Origin: Arcanobacterium haemolyticum
GTDB lineage: Bacteria; Actinomycetota; Actinomycetes; Actinomycetales; Actinomycetaceae
Assembly (NCBI GenBank): GCA_021532125.1
Contig: JADYUX010000001.1
Coordinates: forward strand, 186,001 to 250,000
Reading direction: 5' to 3'
DNA: 64,000 bases
The translations under genes were made by a program, and so were the position numbers. This document shows positions 8,295 through 15,976 of the stretch, in pieces. A model generated the notes under the pieces. It made no database searches. It was not told the DNA's origin and worked only from the letters and a program-made list of their open reading frames with translations. The first letter of the stretch is position 1. Each line of letters starts with the position of its first letter.

Positions 8295-8464
8295 CGCCTT
8301 CGTATGTCGGATGAGGGATCGATGACCGGACGTGGGATTGATGCCTGCGAGACCGGACTGTCATTTGGGGAGATATTAGCCCTGCACCTGAGGTGGCTAT
8401 CCTACCTGTCGGCGGGGTACTCCCCCTACCGTGCTATAGTGACGTTTCGTTTTTGGCACGCTTC
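8295..8464. other. Noncoding region before terminase genes, possible cos site
   Basis: This 170-base gap between an HNH nuclease gene and the terminase genes is the usual place of cos in HK97-like phages. It contains the 32-bp sequence (8367-8398, GGGGAGATATTAGCCC and onward) that recurs at 50645-50676, a GGGG-TACT-CCCC dyad, and a TATAGT-like box around 8434. The cos assignment is inference. Confidence 0.5.
8367..8398. repeat. 32-bp dispersed repeat, prophage copy
   Basis: It matches 50645-50676 at 31 of 32 positions, and weaker similarity (C-rich, CTCCCC) continues for roughly 30 more bases. Neither copy is coding. Confidence 0.85.
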
Positions 8465-8806
8465 TCACCAGGCACTTTTCGTGAACGACTGACGTGAACG
8501 TGATTGCGTTGTGTCGCTGATGCTGTGTGTTGCGTCTGCTGCGTGGCGTCGTGCCCATGCTTGTGAGTGATCGGATTTCATTCGGTTGCAGGCGTTGTGT
8601 GCGAGTTGGCTGTTGGCGAAGGTGAGTGTTCCGCCTTTGCTGATGGGAATGATTTCGTCGATGACTGGTGCTGCTGGGTGTGGCCATGGGATTGTTTTGT
8701 CGACTGGTTTGCCGCAGATTCCGCATGTGTCGTATGCGGCGAGGACGCGTGCTCTGGTTTGGTTTCGTCGGTGTCCGTTGGCTCTGCGTGGGTTTTGTCG
8801 CTTCAT
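8465..8806 (-). CDS. HNH endonuclease (packaging-associated)
   Basis: This 113-residue protein has the HNH pattern CGICGKPVD, then VIDEIIPISKGGTLTFANSQLAHNACN, with paired cysteines for structural zinc and the histidines and asparagines of the beta-beta-alpha-metal site. HNH proteins encoded next to terminase genes in HK97-like phages cooperate with terminase in cos cleavage. The N terminus is very basic (MKRQNPRRANGHRRNQTRAR). No strong ribosome site is visible before the ATG. Confidence 0.85.
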   Translation of the reverse strand: MKRQNPRRANGHRRNQTRARVLAAYDTCGICGKPVDKTIPWPHPAAPVIDEIIPISKGGTLTFANSQLAHNACNRMKSDHSQAWARRHAADATHSISDTTQSRSRQSFTKSAW

Positions 8807-8883
8807 TGCTGGTTGTGTCTCACGGGTGGCGGTGTGGGTGTCCGACGTGGGTGGTGGTTTGTGTGTGGGGCTGGGTGGGTATG

Positions 8884-8912
8884 GAAATGCCCACCTCGTG
8901 GGTGGGCTTGAG
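8884..8912 (-). terminator. Hairpin after early operon
   Basis: GCCCACC (8889-8895) pairs with GGTGGGC (8901-8907) around TCGTG. On the minus strand a short T-rich stretch (ATTTCC) follows. It lies just past the end of the leftward replication genes and before the HNH and terminase genes, so it probably ends or attenuates early transcription. Confidence 0.5.
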
Positions 8913-8958
8913 TCTTAGTGTTGGGGGTGAGCTAGCTGGATACACTCCATCCCCAGGT

Positions 8959-9762
8959 CTAGGGTACACCTTGTTCGATATTTTGTTCGAGGCGTGTCTT
9001 GATGATTATGTTGGCGATGGCGAGGCGGTAGGCTTGTTTGCCGTCGATGGTGCCGCTTGGTGTGAGGTGGCCGCGTTTGCTCCAGGTTTTGAGGGTGTTT
9101 TTGTCGACGGTGCCATCCCAGATTTGAGCGAGGTCGCTCATGGTTACGAGGATAGTCATGTCTGTAGTTTGGCGGGATTCGAGTCTGGCTGCTGCTTTGG
9201 TGGCGCGTTGGATGTCTTCTTCGTTCGCGTACCAGGTGTCGCAGCGCTCGCATGTCCCGTAGTCTGTGCGTCCGTCTCTGGTTTGGGTTGCCGTGATGGT
9301 GCCGCCGCATCTGCCTAGTCCTGTGGGTCTTGGGCATGTGCCTATGGGGATTGGTGCGTAGCCGGCGAGTGTTGCGAGTTTGGTGTGGATGTTTTCGATG
9401 TCGTGGAGGAAGGCGCTCCAGTCTGCTTGGTGGGTTGCCCATTCGAGGACTCCATCGGTTGTGAGGTAGGTGTACGGGTCGTGGTAGGTTTCGCATCGGT
9501 CGAATGCGAAGCTTTTGGCCCAGGAGTTGAGGATGTCGTGGAGGCCTTCTTCGGTTTTTATGCCTTCTGCGCCTAGTGATGTGTCGTCGAGGGTGGAAGC
9601 GATTTTCTCTGTGAGTCCCCCGCCTGTTGATGGTGCTGTGGTGTATGAGAGTTTGGGGCTGGAGATGCCGAGGATTATGTCTGCTGTGTCGGCGTATGCG
9701 GTGCGCCATTGTGTGATGTGGTGGAGGAGTTTGCGTGCGTGGGTTGCTGCTAGATTGTGCAT
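8959..9762 (-). CDS. Phage protein with zinc ribbon and MerR-like helix-turn-helix
   Basis: The product has 267 residues from the ATG at 9760-9762, which overlaps the preceding HNH gene by 13 bases. The frame is open further upstream, but that part runs antiparallel to real genes and is discarded. The middle holds a likely zinc ribbon (GTCPRPTGLGRCGG, then CERCDTWY). The C terminus looks like a MerR-type DNA-binding domain (ILVTMSDLAQIW, then LKTWSKRGHLTPSG). It is the last gene of the early operon. A regulatory or packaging role is possible, but I do not recognise the exact family. Confidence 0.65.
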   Translation of the reverse strand: MHNLAATHARKLLHHITQWRTAYADTADIILGISSPKLSYTTAPSTGGGLTEKIASTLDDTSLGAEGIKTEEGLHDILNSWAKSFAFDRCETYHDPYTYLTTDGVLEWATHQADWSAFLHDIENIHTKLATLAGYAPIPIGTCPRPTGLGRCGGTITATQTRDGRTDYGTCERCDTWYANEEDIQRATKAAARLESRQTTDMTILVTMSDLAQIWDGTVDKNTLKTWSKRGHLTPSGTIDGKQAYRLAIANIIIKTRLEQNIEQGVP

Positions 9763-10043
9763 TGTAGCATCTTCTTTCCGTCGATTGTTTGTGTGGGTAT
9801 GCGGCCTGGTGTGGGTTCGTATGAGGAGACGATGAAGCCTGCCGTTCGTGCTCGTTGTGGGTGGGTGTGCACCCATGTGTGGCAGGCGCGGCACAGGAGG
9901 ATTGCGTTGCACATGCAGTCGGTGTGGGTGTCGTGGATTCCTCTGCGGCGTCGGTGGTGCCAGTCTGTGCCTGCGGTTCCGCAGCGTTGGCATCGGTAGA
10001 GGTCGCGTTCGAGTAGTGCTTGTTTGAATGTGGTGCTTGTCAT
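9750..10043 (-). CDS. Second HNH endonuclease
   Basis: This small 97-residue protein has CQRCGTAGTDWHHRRRRG followed by CNAILLCRACHTWVH, a complete HNH core with two CxxC pairs and the DWHH catalytic segment. It is short and free-standing. Such proteins may be recombination-associated nucleases or homing-type nucleases. It lies directly after the ssb gene in the replication module, 14 bases downstream, and may act with Erf in DNA processing. It shares little sequence with the HNH protein at 8465-8806 beyond the motif. Confidence 0.82.
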   Translation of the reverse strand: MTSTTFKQALLERDLYRCQRCGTAGTDWHHRRRRGIHDTHTDCMCNAILLCRACHTWVHTHPQRARTAGFIVSSYEPTPGRIPTQTIDGKKMLQCTI

Positions 10044-10057
10044 CGGGTGTCTCGTTG

Positions 10058-10549
10058 TTAGAAGGGGGCGGGGCTTGAATAGTCGAATGCGTCCTGTATT
10101 GGCTCCTGTGGGGCGTATGTGGTGCGGGGTGGGTAGTTGGTGGGTTGGTGTGTGTTCGCGTGTTGTGGGGCAGCCTGTGCACGATTTGGGGTACTTCTGA
10201 CAACTTGGGCTTGTGCGTAACGCAACGAGGGGCCAATTTCGTCGACCTGCATTTCGAGTGAGGTGCGCTGCTGGCCGTTGTGCTCGTACTGGCGTACCGA
10301 CAAGCGTCCCGTGGCGAGAACCCGCATGCCCTTGGTGAGGGTTTCAGCGACGTTTTCCGCGTACTCGCACCACACGTTGCAGCGTACGAACATTGGTGTG
10401 CCGTCGATCCAGTTTCCGGATTGGTCTTTTTCGCGTGGTGTGCATGCCACGTCCACGCTGCATACCGGGATGGCGCCTCCGCCTACGTAGCGTAGTTCTG
10501 GGTCTCGTGTGAGGTTTCCTGTGATTGTGATGAGTGGTTCGCCTGCCAT
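10058..10549 (-). CDS. ssb: Phage single-stranded DNA-binding protein
   Basis: The product has 163 residues from the ATG at 10547-10549, preceded by GGAGGAAACATC. Residues 1-110 form an OB fold (ITITGNLTRDPELRYVGGG, FVRCNVWCEYAENVAETL, GMRVLATGRLSVRQYEHNG). The tail is Q/P/T-rich and ends DAFDYSSPAPF, an acidic tip like the one bacterial SSBs use to recruit partners. It coats single-stranded DNA during phage replication and Erf-mediated annealing. A second, chromosomal SSB homologue lies at 45240-45854. Confidence 0.92.
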   Translation of the reverse strand: MAGEPLITITGNLTRDPELRYVGGGAIPVCSVDVACTPREKDQSGNWIDGTPMFVRCNVWCEYAENVAETLTKGMRVLATGRLSVRQYEHNGQQRTSLEMQVDEIGPSLRYAQAQVVRSTPNRAQAAPQHANTHQPTNYPPRTTYAPQEPIQDAFDYSSPAPF

Positions 10550-10577
10550 GATGTTTCCTCCGTGATTCGTTGAATGG

Positions 10578-10925
10578 TTACTTTTTGTCGTCTGTGTGCC
10601 AGTGGCGTGTGATGGTGACGCTGGCGCGGATGTTCCCCTCCGTGTGCCAGCGCGATGAGAGTTGGTTCGCGAGCGAGTGCCAGTCGACGTAGGTGTCGAA
10701 ATGTCGCTTGTAGTACTTGGCTTCGTGCGGCCAGGGGCGCAGCTTGCAGTGGACTGTGATCTGGTTTCTCGCGGCGTTGAGCTTTGCCTGCACTGTCCCG
10801 TACGGTTCAAGGCCTGTGGCTTGGATTGCGGCGATGATGTGCAGCAGTTCGGATCGGATCTGCACGTCATGGCGACGCCAGATGATGTTCTCGTTCACGG
10901 TCAGTGCCGCATGGAATGTCTTCAT
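10578..10925 (-). CDS. Phage replication-module protein of unknown function
   Basis: This 115-residue protein, starting MKTFHAALTVNENIIWRRHD, is rich in H, R and W (KLRPWPHEAKYYKRHFDTYVDWH). It overlaps the upstream gene by 4 bases and precedes ssb, so it is part of the replication operon. I do not recognise a domain. The conserved-looking WPHEAKYYKRHF segment and basic character suggest nucleic-acid contact, but that is a guess. Confidence 0.7.
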   Translation of the reverse strand: MKTFHAALTVNENIIWRRHDVQIRSELLHIIAAIQATGLEPYGTVQAKLNAARNQITVHCKLRPWPHEAKYYKRHFDTYVDWHSLANQLSSRWHTEGNIRASVTITRHWHTDDKK

Positions 10926-11482
10926 GATGTTTTCTCTCTGAAAAGTTGGGTGATCTGTGCCCGGACCTGTGTGGGCATTCGGGTTAGATCTTTGGGTTGG
11001 TCGGTGATTCCGTGTGCCTGGCGTGCCAGAGCGTCAGCCTGTTGGCGGTTTCCGGTCCGGGCTGCGATCTGGGTCCACGTACGCCGGTAGGCAAGCTCGC
11101 GGGTGACATCCCCTCCAAGCTCGTCCGGGATTGCCGGGGCGTGAGCACCTGCAAGGGCTTGACGTACTTGGGCGCGCCGGTAGATGTCCACGGCCTCCCA
11201 TAGCTGGCGTGGGCGGATGAATCGCTCATCCGTGCTCACGGAGGACTGCAAGACGGCCGCAGCGATAGCCGCGAAGGTCATCGGTGGGCGGCGATGCTCG
11301 TGGCACCACAGACGCATCGAATCGAGCCAGTCTTCAGCCATTGATGGTTTGAAGACCAGCAGTCCAAGGTTGTCGGCCTTGGTGAGTGCGATCGTCATTC
11401 CTGCGTCTGTGCACGGTGCGTCTGGGTCGACGCCCAAGGCCCTGGCTTGGTCCACCATGCGTGTGAGTAGTGAGTCGCTCAT
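10922..11482 (-). CDS. Phage replication-associated protein, possible helicase loader
   Basis: The protein has 186 residues and is mainly helical. It includes PPMTFAAIAAAVLQSSVS and an R-rich middle (RQLWEAVDIYRRAQVRQAL). It overlaps the initiator-like gene upstream by 4 bases and the next gene downstream by 4 bases. In actinophage replication modules this place is often taken by a helicase loader or primase accessory protein. No Walker motif is visible, so the role is inferred from position only. Confidence 0.6.
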   Translation of the reverse strand: MSDSLLTRMVDQARALGVDPDAPCTDAGMTIALTKADNLGLLVFKPSMAEDWLDSMRLWCHEHRRPPMTFAAIAAAVLQSSVSTDERFIRPRQLWEAVDIYRRAQVRQALAGAHAPAIPDELGGDVTRELAYRRTWTQIAARTGNRQQADALARQAHGITDQPKDLTRMPTQVRAQITQLFREKTS

Positions 11483-12243
11483 GAGCTAAGTTCCAATCGT
11501 GGCTGTGCCTGCTCCCTGGCCAGGTAGCGTTCCAGGTCGGCGACGGCTGCGCGCTGGCCTCGGGTGAGGTTCGCTGCTGCTTGGCGTTGCTGGTAACGCT
11601 GAGCGTCCCGGTCACGGTATTCGGCCGCATTCATGAGCCATCGTGTGAAGGCTGCTGACCAGTTGCGTGCGCGCCGGTCGTGTTCGGCTGCGTGGGCTTT
11701 GAACAGATCCACTTGTGTTTGGATGTCCAGGCCAAGTTCGTGTGCGCGTTTGATGTGAGCGTCGGTGGGGTGCCAGTCGGCTGGGAGGCGTGTTTCTGGT
11801 TTTTTCTTCACTACAGAACCGTTAGGTTCTGTAGTGTCTTTATTGGGTACGGGATCGGGAACGGGAGCACCGTTACTAACGCCAGGTGTAACACCGTTAC
11901 GTTCACCGTTACGGAACCGTTTCACGCGCTCCCGCGTTGCGGCTCTTTCCGCGTCTTTCTGCGCTTTAGTCGGCTGATACACATCCCAGTCATGGAACCT
12001 AAACCATTCCTCAAACTCTTCCCAAAGTCCTGTAGATACAAGCTCTGAAATCGCGGTGTTCTGAGACCTAATCGAAGAATTAAGTGGCAGAAACAGTCGA
12101 AGTTCGTTGGAAGTTATGACTCCGTCAGTCTCATATTTTGCACTGTAAGAGCCTGCTGTGACCCACAGAGCCTGGGCCGCTGCTGAGAGTCCCCGCCACT
12201 TGGGATGCGACCACAGATCGTCATCCACTTTGAACCAAGACAT
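11479..12243 (-). CDS. Phage replication initiator / replisome organizer
   Basis: The protein has 254 residues. The N terminus, MSWFKVDDDLWSHPKWRGLS, followed by a winged-helix-like region (GVITSNELRLFLPL), is characteristic of phage replisome organizer proteins of Gram-positive siphoviruses. A basic linker with P and T follows, then a helical C-terminal half (LFKAHAAEHDRRARNWSAAFTRWL) resembling DnaD-like or helicase-loading domains. It lies between the Erf recombinase gene and the putative loader. It would bind the phage origin and recruit host helicase. Confidence 0.75.
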   Translation of the reverse strand: MSWFKVDDDLWSHPKWRGLSAAAQALWVTAGSYSAKYETDGVITSNELRLFLPLNSSIRSQNTAISELVSTGLWEEFEEWFRFHDWDVYQPTKAQKDAERAATRERVKRFRNGERNGVTPGVSNGAPVPDPVPNKDTTEPNGSVVKKKPETRLPADWHPTDAHIKRAHELGLDIQTQVDLFKAHAAEHDRRARNWSAAFTRWLMNAAEYRDRDAQRYQQRQAAANLTRGQRAAVADLERYLAREQAQPRLELSS

Positions 12244-12327
12244 GGCCCCTCCTCTCTGGTTGGTGGGGCATCCGTTTTAGGTATGCTTGCGCATCACCCA
12301 ACCCGGATGCCCCGGTCATGTAGTGCT

Positions 12328-12960
12328 TTATGCGGGTTCTGGTGTAGGCCTAGACGTGAGCTCACCAATCAGTCGCCCGGCCTCCACAGACGTGAGTTCA
12401 GCCGTATCTACAGTGCGGTGATGCGAAGCCCAATCAATCGCCGCCTGTCCTGCCTCCGAGGAGATATTGAGCCGATCAAATTCGGCCACTATAGCATCCG
12501 CTTGGGCTTGGGTGATGCGGCCCGCATATGGGCGGGCTTGAGCTGCCACCGCGTCGTCATCATCATCCGCAGGAGCCACACCGGTCACCGCCAACAGTGC
12601 GTACCGCTTCGCGTACGTCAATGCCGAACCCAGCTCTTGTGGACGCGCATCCTGCGGCAACGGGTACACGCCATTAATCGCATCGCCAGTCACGTGCCGG
12701 AGCTTGTACCGCAGGAGGAAGACACCCCTATCGTCGATCTCCGTCCACGTCACCCACACCAGACCATGCCACGCCAACGCCGGGATAATGATCGGTGCGA
12801 GCGTCGCCAAATCCGCGTAACTGTATGCGAACTTGCCGGTGTTCGCGCTCTTGTCCTTAACGACCTGGGGTAGCTCTTCCTGGAACGCAGCAAGCGCCTC
12901 CCACAGGCTCTTATGCTCAAACTTCGCCGGGGCGTCAGTTTTCGTCTCCGTCACGTCCAC
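12328..12960 (-). CDS. erf: Erf-family single-strand annealing recombinase
   Basis: The 210-residue protein has the ERF core: HKSLWEALAAFQEELP, SANTGKFAYSYADLATLAPII, the LAWHGLVWV strand, and PQELGSALTYAKRYALLAVTGV followed by ADDDDDA, all diagnostic of the family. It anneals homologous single strands during phage recombination. The C-terminal part (RITQAQADAIVAEFDRL) is a small helical domain. Together with ssb and the HNH nuclease it makes a recombination module. This matters for the toxin-cassette exchange proposed in the findings. Confidence 0.9.
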   Translation of the reverse strand: MDVTETKTDAPAKFEHKSLWEALAAFQEELPQVVKDKSANTGKFAYSYADLATLAPIIIPALAWHGLVWVTWTEIDDRGVFLLRYKLRHVTGDAINGVYPLPQDARPQELGSALTYAKRYALLAVTGVAPADDDDDAVAAQARPYAGRITQAQADAIVAEFDRLNISSEAGQAAIDWASHHRTVDTAELTSVEAGRLIGELTSRPTPEPA

Positions 12961-13438
12961 TCACCTCCAAGAAACGCGTCATCGGCAACACAACACTCTG
13001 AAGCGCCGCCCGGATCGCGTCCTGCTCTGCCTGGGATGCGCGGGGCACCACCAGACGCGGCGCACCCGCCTCTGGGATCTCCACACCATCAGGAATCTCC
13101 CCACCAGCCTGACCGATCAGGCCTTCAAGGTTGCCGCGCGAAGTGAACCACTCCGGGAACTCCACACTCTCAACCCCTCCATGATTGATCCCGCGCGCCT
13201 CACACCATCGTGCGAGAGCCATCGGATCCACAATCCGAGGTGCAGGCTGCGGGGCCGCCGAAAGCGTCACCTTCCCGATAGCGTCACCACCATCGGTAAG
13301 AACTGTCCTGCGATCACCAGGACGCATTTCCTCCGACAGGAGGCTCTTGGCCCAGTCCTCCTGTCGCTTAATCCGTGTACGCAGCTCCTTCGCCAGGATG
13401 AGCGTGCGCAGCGCCTTTTCAATCTGCTCGTTCGCCAT
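12935..13438 (-). CDS. Uncharacterised phage early protein
   Basis: The product has 167 residues from the ATG at 13436-13438, which has AGGAG upstream. The longer frame to 13543 overlaps the neighbouring gene too far. The N-terminal half is helical and basic (IEKALRTLILAKELRTRIKR, then ALLSEEMRPGDRRTV-like text). The C-terminal half includes VESVEFPEWFTSRGN and a hydrophobic end. It overlaps erf by 26 bases, so the two may act together. No family recognised. Confidence 0.65.
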   Translation of the reverse strand: MANEQIEKALRTLILAKELRTRIKRQEDWAKSLLSEEMRPGDRRTVLTDGGDAIGKVTLSAAPQPAPRIVDPMALARWCEARGINHGGVESVEFPEWFTSRGNLEGLIGQAGGEIPDGVEIPEAGAPRLVVPRASQAEQDAIRAALQSVVLPMTRFLEVSGRDGDEN

Positions 13439-13646
13439 CAAACATCTCCTCAAGTTCCTGGGATACGCGCGCCTCATACGCGGCATCCTGATCAGCCTCT
13501 CGTGAGGCTTGTAGTTCTTCTGCGTCGGTAATCGCTTCATCAATCACACCGATCAGCTGGCGTGCCTCATCCAGGCTGAGAATCTCCTCTGGCCCTTTCG
13601 CATAGATCCCAACCGCACCTCTATATGCCGCGACCTCCACGTTCAT
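13419..13646 (-). CDS. Small acidic phage early protein
   Basis: The protein has 75 residues, beginning MNVEVAAYRGAVGIYAKGPE and continuing as an acidic helix (EEILSLDEARQLIGVIDEAI, SQELEEMFDGERAD). It overlaps genes on both sides by 4 and 20 bases within the early operon. Function unknown. The helical, acidic C terminus could mediate protein contacts. Confidence 0.6.
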   Translation of the reverse strand: MNVEVAAYRGAVGIYAKGPEEILSLDEARQLIGVIDEAITDAEELQASREADQDAAYEARVSQELEEMFDGERAD

Positions 13647-13825
13647 TTCTTCTCCCTGTCATGACGATGCCCGCGCGCAACGCGTGGCATGTTGAGGCCT
13701 TTGACCTTGAATGAATACAGCTCTGCGCGCGCCTCAGCAGCCGTCACATATTTCAGAGCGTCGACAGGACGTAAATGACGTGGGTGACGTGGCTGCGCTC
13801 GCTTCAACTTTCGGAAGAACTTCAC
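13643..13825 (-). CDS. Small basic phage early protein
   Basis: This is a 60-residue, strongly basic product (KFFRKLKRAQPRHPRHLRP, ending RGHRHDREKK). The likely start is the GTG overlapping the stop of the upstream gene as GTGA. The charge suggests nucleic-acid binding, but no motif is visible. It is supported by position in a tightly packed series and by codon overlap at both ends. Confidence 0.5.
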   Translation of the reverse strand: MKFFRKLKRAQPRHPRHLRPVDALKYVTAAEARAELYSFKVKGLNMPRVARGHRHDREKK

Positions 13826-14277
13826 GCCAGCTCACCCGCATTTTTGAGGAGCGCGGGGATGGTTTCAGCGTCCAGGATGGCGAGGCCGGCGCGGTCGAAA
13901 ACGCTGGTGAGGCCGCCGCCTTCGAGGAAGAAAACGTCCCATAATTCGGCCTCAGGCCCACAGACCTGGACGACTATTCCTAGCTCGCCGTCGCTCGCGT
14001 CTCGTACGAGTGCGCCGACGGGTATAGGCTGCTCGGGGATTTTCGGACGTTTCGAGACGAGTTCGACTGCGTCGTCCTTGAAAGAAACCCAATCGGATAT
14101 GCCATCTTCCATGCCCTGGACAAAGACAGTGTCAAGGAACAGATCAACGACGAAACCGTGTCGTGTTTTTGTGAGGGATAGCTCTGGTTTTAGTTCGTCT
14201 CCGTGGCGATTAGTTGCGATTCCGTTCTTGAGTCGTACGAAATCTCCGACATGGAAGATAGACTTGCGTCGAGACAT
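13822..14277 (-). CDS. Phage early protein with SH3-like beta segments
   Basis: The 151-residue protein contains two similar beta-rich stretches, FHVGDFVRLKNGIATN and PIPVGALVRDASDGELGIVV, each resembling the start of a KOW/SH3-like barrel, and ends with a short helix (AETIPALLKNAGELA). Such repeats often bind nucleic acid or proteins, but the function is unknown. It has an AGGAGGATC ribosome site and sits 11 bases downstream of the small membrane protein gene. Confidence 0.65.
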   Translation of the reverse strand: MSRRKSIFHVGDFVRLKNGIATNRHGDELKPELSLTKTRHGFVVDLFLDTVFVQGMEDGISDWVSFKDDAVELVSKRPKIPEQPIPVGALVRDASDGELGIVVQVCGPEAELWDVFFLEGGGLTSVFDRAGLAILDAETIPALLKNAGELA

Positions 14278-14288
14278 CTGTGATCCTC

Positions 14289-14534
14289 CTAGATCTTGGT
14301 GTTTTCGCTACCGTCACGCGTTGCCCCGCGTGACGGTTCTTTTGTGTCGTTTTCGCCGTCGATGTGCCCGATCTGGTAGATCGCGAGGGCGCAGGCGAAA
14401 GATGCGACCATGCCGATCAGTCCGGCGGTCACGGGCCGGTAAAGCGCCTCGTCGGACAGCGCACCGAATATCGCGAACGCGAGGAACGCGACGCAAAAAT
14501 ACGCGAAAGCCTGGATTTCATATCGTCGTTTCAT
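14289..14534 (-). CDS. Small phage membrane protein
   Basis: The product has 81 residues from the ATG at 14532-14534, with AAGGAGG upstream. It contains two predicted membrane segments, FAYFCVAFLAFAIFGALS (about 10-27) and VTAGLIGMVASFACALAIYQI (about 36-56), and a polar C terminus with charged residues. Small two-helix membrane proteins in early regions can act in superinfection exclusion, but nothing specific is recognised here. Confidence 0.7.
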   Translation of the reverse strand: MKRRYEIQAFAYFCVAFLAFAIFGALSDEALYRPVTAGLIGMVASFACALAIYQIGHIDGENDTKEPSRGATRDGSENTKI

Positions 14535-14547
14535 TTGCTTTTCCTCC

Positions 14548-14781
14548 TTATGCGTCCGGTAAATTCGCGCGCCATTCGGCAGCCTGCTCAGTCGTGATCC
14601 TGTATTCGCCGCCCTTGCCGGGCTTCGTACGCTTCGCGCGCAGCGGCGGGAAATTCTCCGCTCCGCCGCGAATGCACTTATATGCAGTCGATGTCGAGAT
14701 TCCGTGCATGTGCGCGAACTCCTCAACACTCATAAGCGCTGGCGTGGGCATGTAGACGATCGTGACGTGCGCGCTGGTCAT
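14548..14781 (-). CDS. Excisionase-like helix-turn-helix protein
   Basis: This 77-residue protein begins at the ATG 14779-14781, 1 base after the antirepressor stop codon. It contains a winged helix-turn-helix of the HTH_17/excisionase type (ALMSVEEFAHMHGISTSTAY, then KCIRGGAENFPPLRAKR and YRITTEQAAEWRANL). Such proteins bend DNA for excision or regulate early genes. It is the best candidate for a recombination directionality factor, although no integrase is visible in the window. Confidence 0.7.
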   Translation of the reverse strand: MTSAHVTIVYMPTPALMSVEEFAHMHGISTSTAYKCIRGGAENFPPLRAKRTKPGKGGEYRITTEQAAEWRANLPDA

Positions 14782-14782
14782 C

Positions 14783-15589
14783 TCAGTCCACGACCTCAAG
14801 CGTCTTCGTCGGTGTCACCTCGGAAAGGAACTTGTTCAAGAAGTACTGCTGTCCTTTACCCGTGACTTTTGGTGTGCGGGTAATACGCACGACGCCGTCC
14901 GGCTGCTGGTGCGTCGACTCCTTGATTTCAAACAGGCCGCGCTCCACATACTCCTGGAGAGGCATGTTCCAGTCCTCCCCCTTCCTCTTGCCAAGAAAAC
15001 CGTGCTGACGAAGCCAGATGAAGAGCCGGTTCTGGCCGATTTCGTAGCCGTTCTGCGTCAGGATCTTCGCGAGCTGACCAACAAGAATCGAGGTTTTCGA
15101 AGCCGCGACAGCATCCGCAAACAACACCTTCGGGGCGTCGGCTTCACGCGCAGCCTCAAGCTCTGCCACACGTGCACGCTCCTGCTTCAGATCAGTCGCA
15201 AGACGGATGATGAAGTCCGGATCCGAAAGCGTCTTTTCGATAGCTGCTGGCGTCATGTATGCGCCGTGCTTACGGATCGACGGGATCACTTCGTCGAACA
15301 CCCACCGCTCGAACTCCACTGCCGATGGGAGCTTCGACGACGCAATGAGACGATAGAGATCGCCTTCGGTGATAAAGTGCGCTTGCTGGGTGCGGCCGAG
15401 TGCGTCGACGATGGGGTAACGTTTTGGACCCCCATCCTGACGTGCATGGTCACGCACAGCTTTAGCCGGGTTCTCGTATCCGAGCGCAGAGGCTACATCC
15501 TTGCCGCAGAAAAGAATGTTGCTGTTCTCGTCTACGATCGTGCGAACTTGAAGGTCGCCGAAGCTGAACGGTTTAACGATTTCATTCAT
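14783..15589 (-). CDS. Phage antirepressor, BRO-N plus KilAC domains
   Basis: The 268-residue protein has an N-terminal BRO domain (FGDLQVRTIVDENSNILFCG, KDVASALGYENPAKAVRDHA, FITEGDLYRLIASSKLPSA, FERWVFDEVIPSIRKHGAY) and a C-terminal KilAC/ANT domain (VGQLAKILTQNGYEIGQNRL, FIWLRQHGFLGKR). Proteins of this architecture antagonise the phage repressor and help trigger lytic growth. It is the second gene of the leftward early operon, directly after the Cro-like gene, with 2 bases between them. Confidence 0.9.
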   Translation of the reverse strand: MNEIVKPFSFGDLQVRTIVDENSNILFCGKDVASALGYENPAKAVRDHARQDGGPKRYPIVDALGRTQQAHFITEGDLYRLIASSKLPSAVEFERWVFDEVIPSIRKHGAYMTPAAIEKTLSDPDFIIRLATDLKQERARVAELEAAREADAPKVLFADAVAASKTSILVGQLAKILTQNGYEIGQNRLFIWLRQHGFLGKRKGEDWNMPLQEYVERGLFEIKESTHQQPDGVVRITRTPKVTGKGQQYFLNKFLSEVTPTKTLEVVD

Positions 15590-15591
15590 GA

Positions 15592-15828
15592 CTAGTCCTT
15601 CTTCCGGAAGTCAGGGTTGACGATTGCTATTTGTGGAACTTTGAGACACGAGGAGGCTGATGCAACGAGCTTCGGCGTTATCTTCTTTCGGCCAGCTTCG
15701 ATGTTGGAGAGGTAGGGACGGGAAATTCCTAACTGTTCCGCTAGCTCTTCAACGGTCAGGCCGCGAAGCTCACGCATCGTTCGCAGTGTTGCGCCTATTC
15801 GCATCTGTTCCTGTTGGTTTCTTGTCAT
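15592..15828 (-). CDS. Cro-like XRE-family regulator
   Basis: The product has 78 residues from the ATG at 15826-15828. It is an XRE-type helix-turn-helix: LRTMRELRGLTVEELAEQLG, ISRPYLSNIEAGRKKITPKL. It is the first gene of the leftward lytic operon, divergent from the repressor, which suggests a Cro role. A longer TTG-started frame exists. I prefer the ATG because TTGCGT (-35) and TATGGT (-10), with an 18-base spacer, end 6 bases upstream, implying a leaderless transcript that begins at the start codon. Confidence 0.8.
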   Translation of the reverse strand: MTRNQQEQMRIGATLRTMRELRGLTVEELAEQLGISRPYLSNIEAGRKKITPKLVASASSCLKVPQIAIVNPDFRKKD

Positions 15829-15976
15829 GGGAACACCATATGGCACTCTGTTCTCATCACGCAAGCCAATATTCCTAATTCAGGAACGTCTAGCGGGGCG
15901 AAAACTGCAACTTTTCGCATGAATTCAACCAAAATATAGGTTGAAGATCGTTTCTAAATGTTCCTAAAATAGGTAC
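15829..15976. promoter_or_regulatory. Lysis-lysogeny control region with divergent promoters and operators
   Basis: This 148-base gap separates the two regulators. Rightward promoter: TTGAAG (15941-15946), 18 bases, TAAAAT (15965-15970), then ATG 6 bases later. Leftward promoter: TTGCGT (15859-15864), 18 bases, TATGGT, then ATG 6 bases later. Dyads: TTCCTAATTCAGGAA (15872-15886), TTCAACC-8-GGTTGAA (15924-15945) and GTTCCTAAAATAGGTAC (15960-15976). The last two cover the repressor promoter and could provide autoregulation. Confidence 0.75.

Noticed and set aside
8915..9709. 264-residue leftward frame rich in R and H
   Set aside because: It runs in another frame of the same strand as the zinc-ribbon/HTH gene and has biased, low-complexity composition without domains.
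9763..10236. N-terminal extension of the zinc-ribbon/HTH gene to 425 residues
   Set aside because: It would overlap the HNH gene and part of ssb completely. The ATG at 9762 fits the operon overlap pattern.
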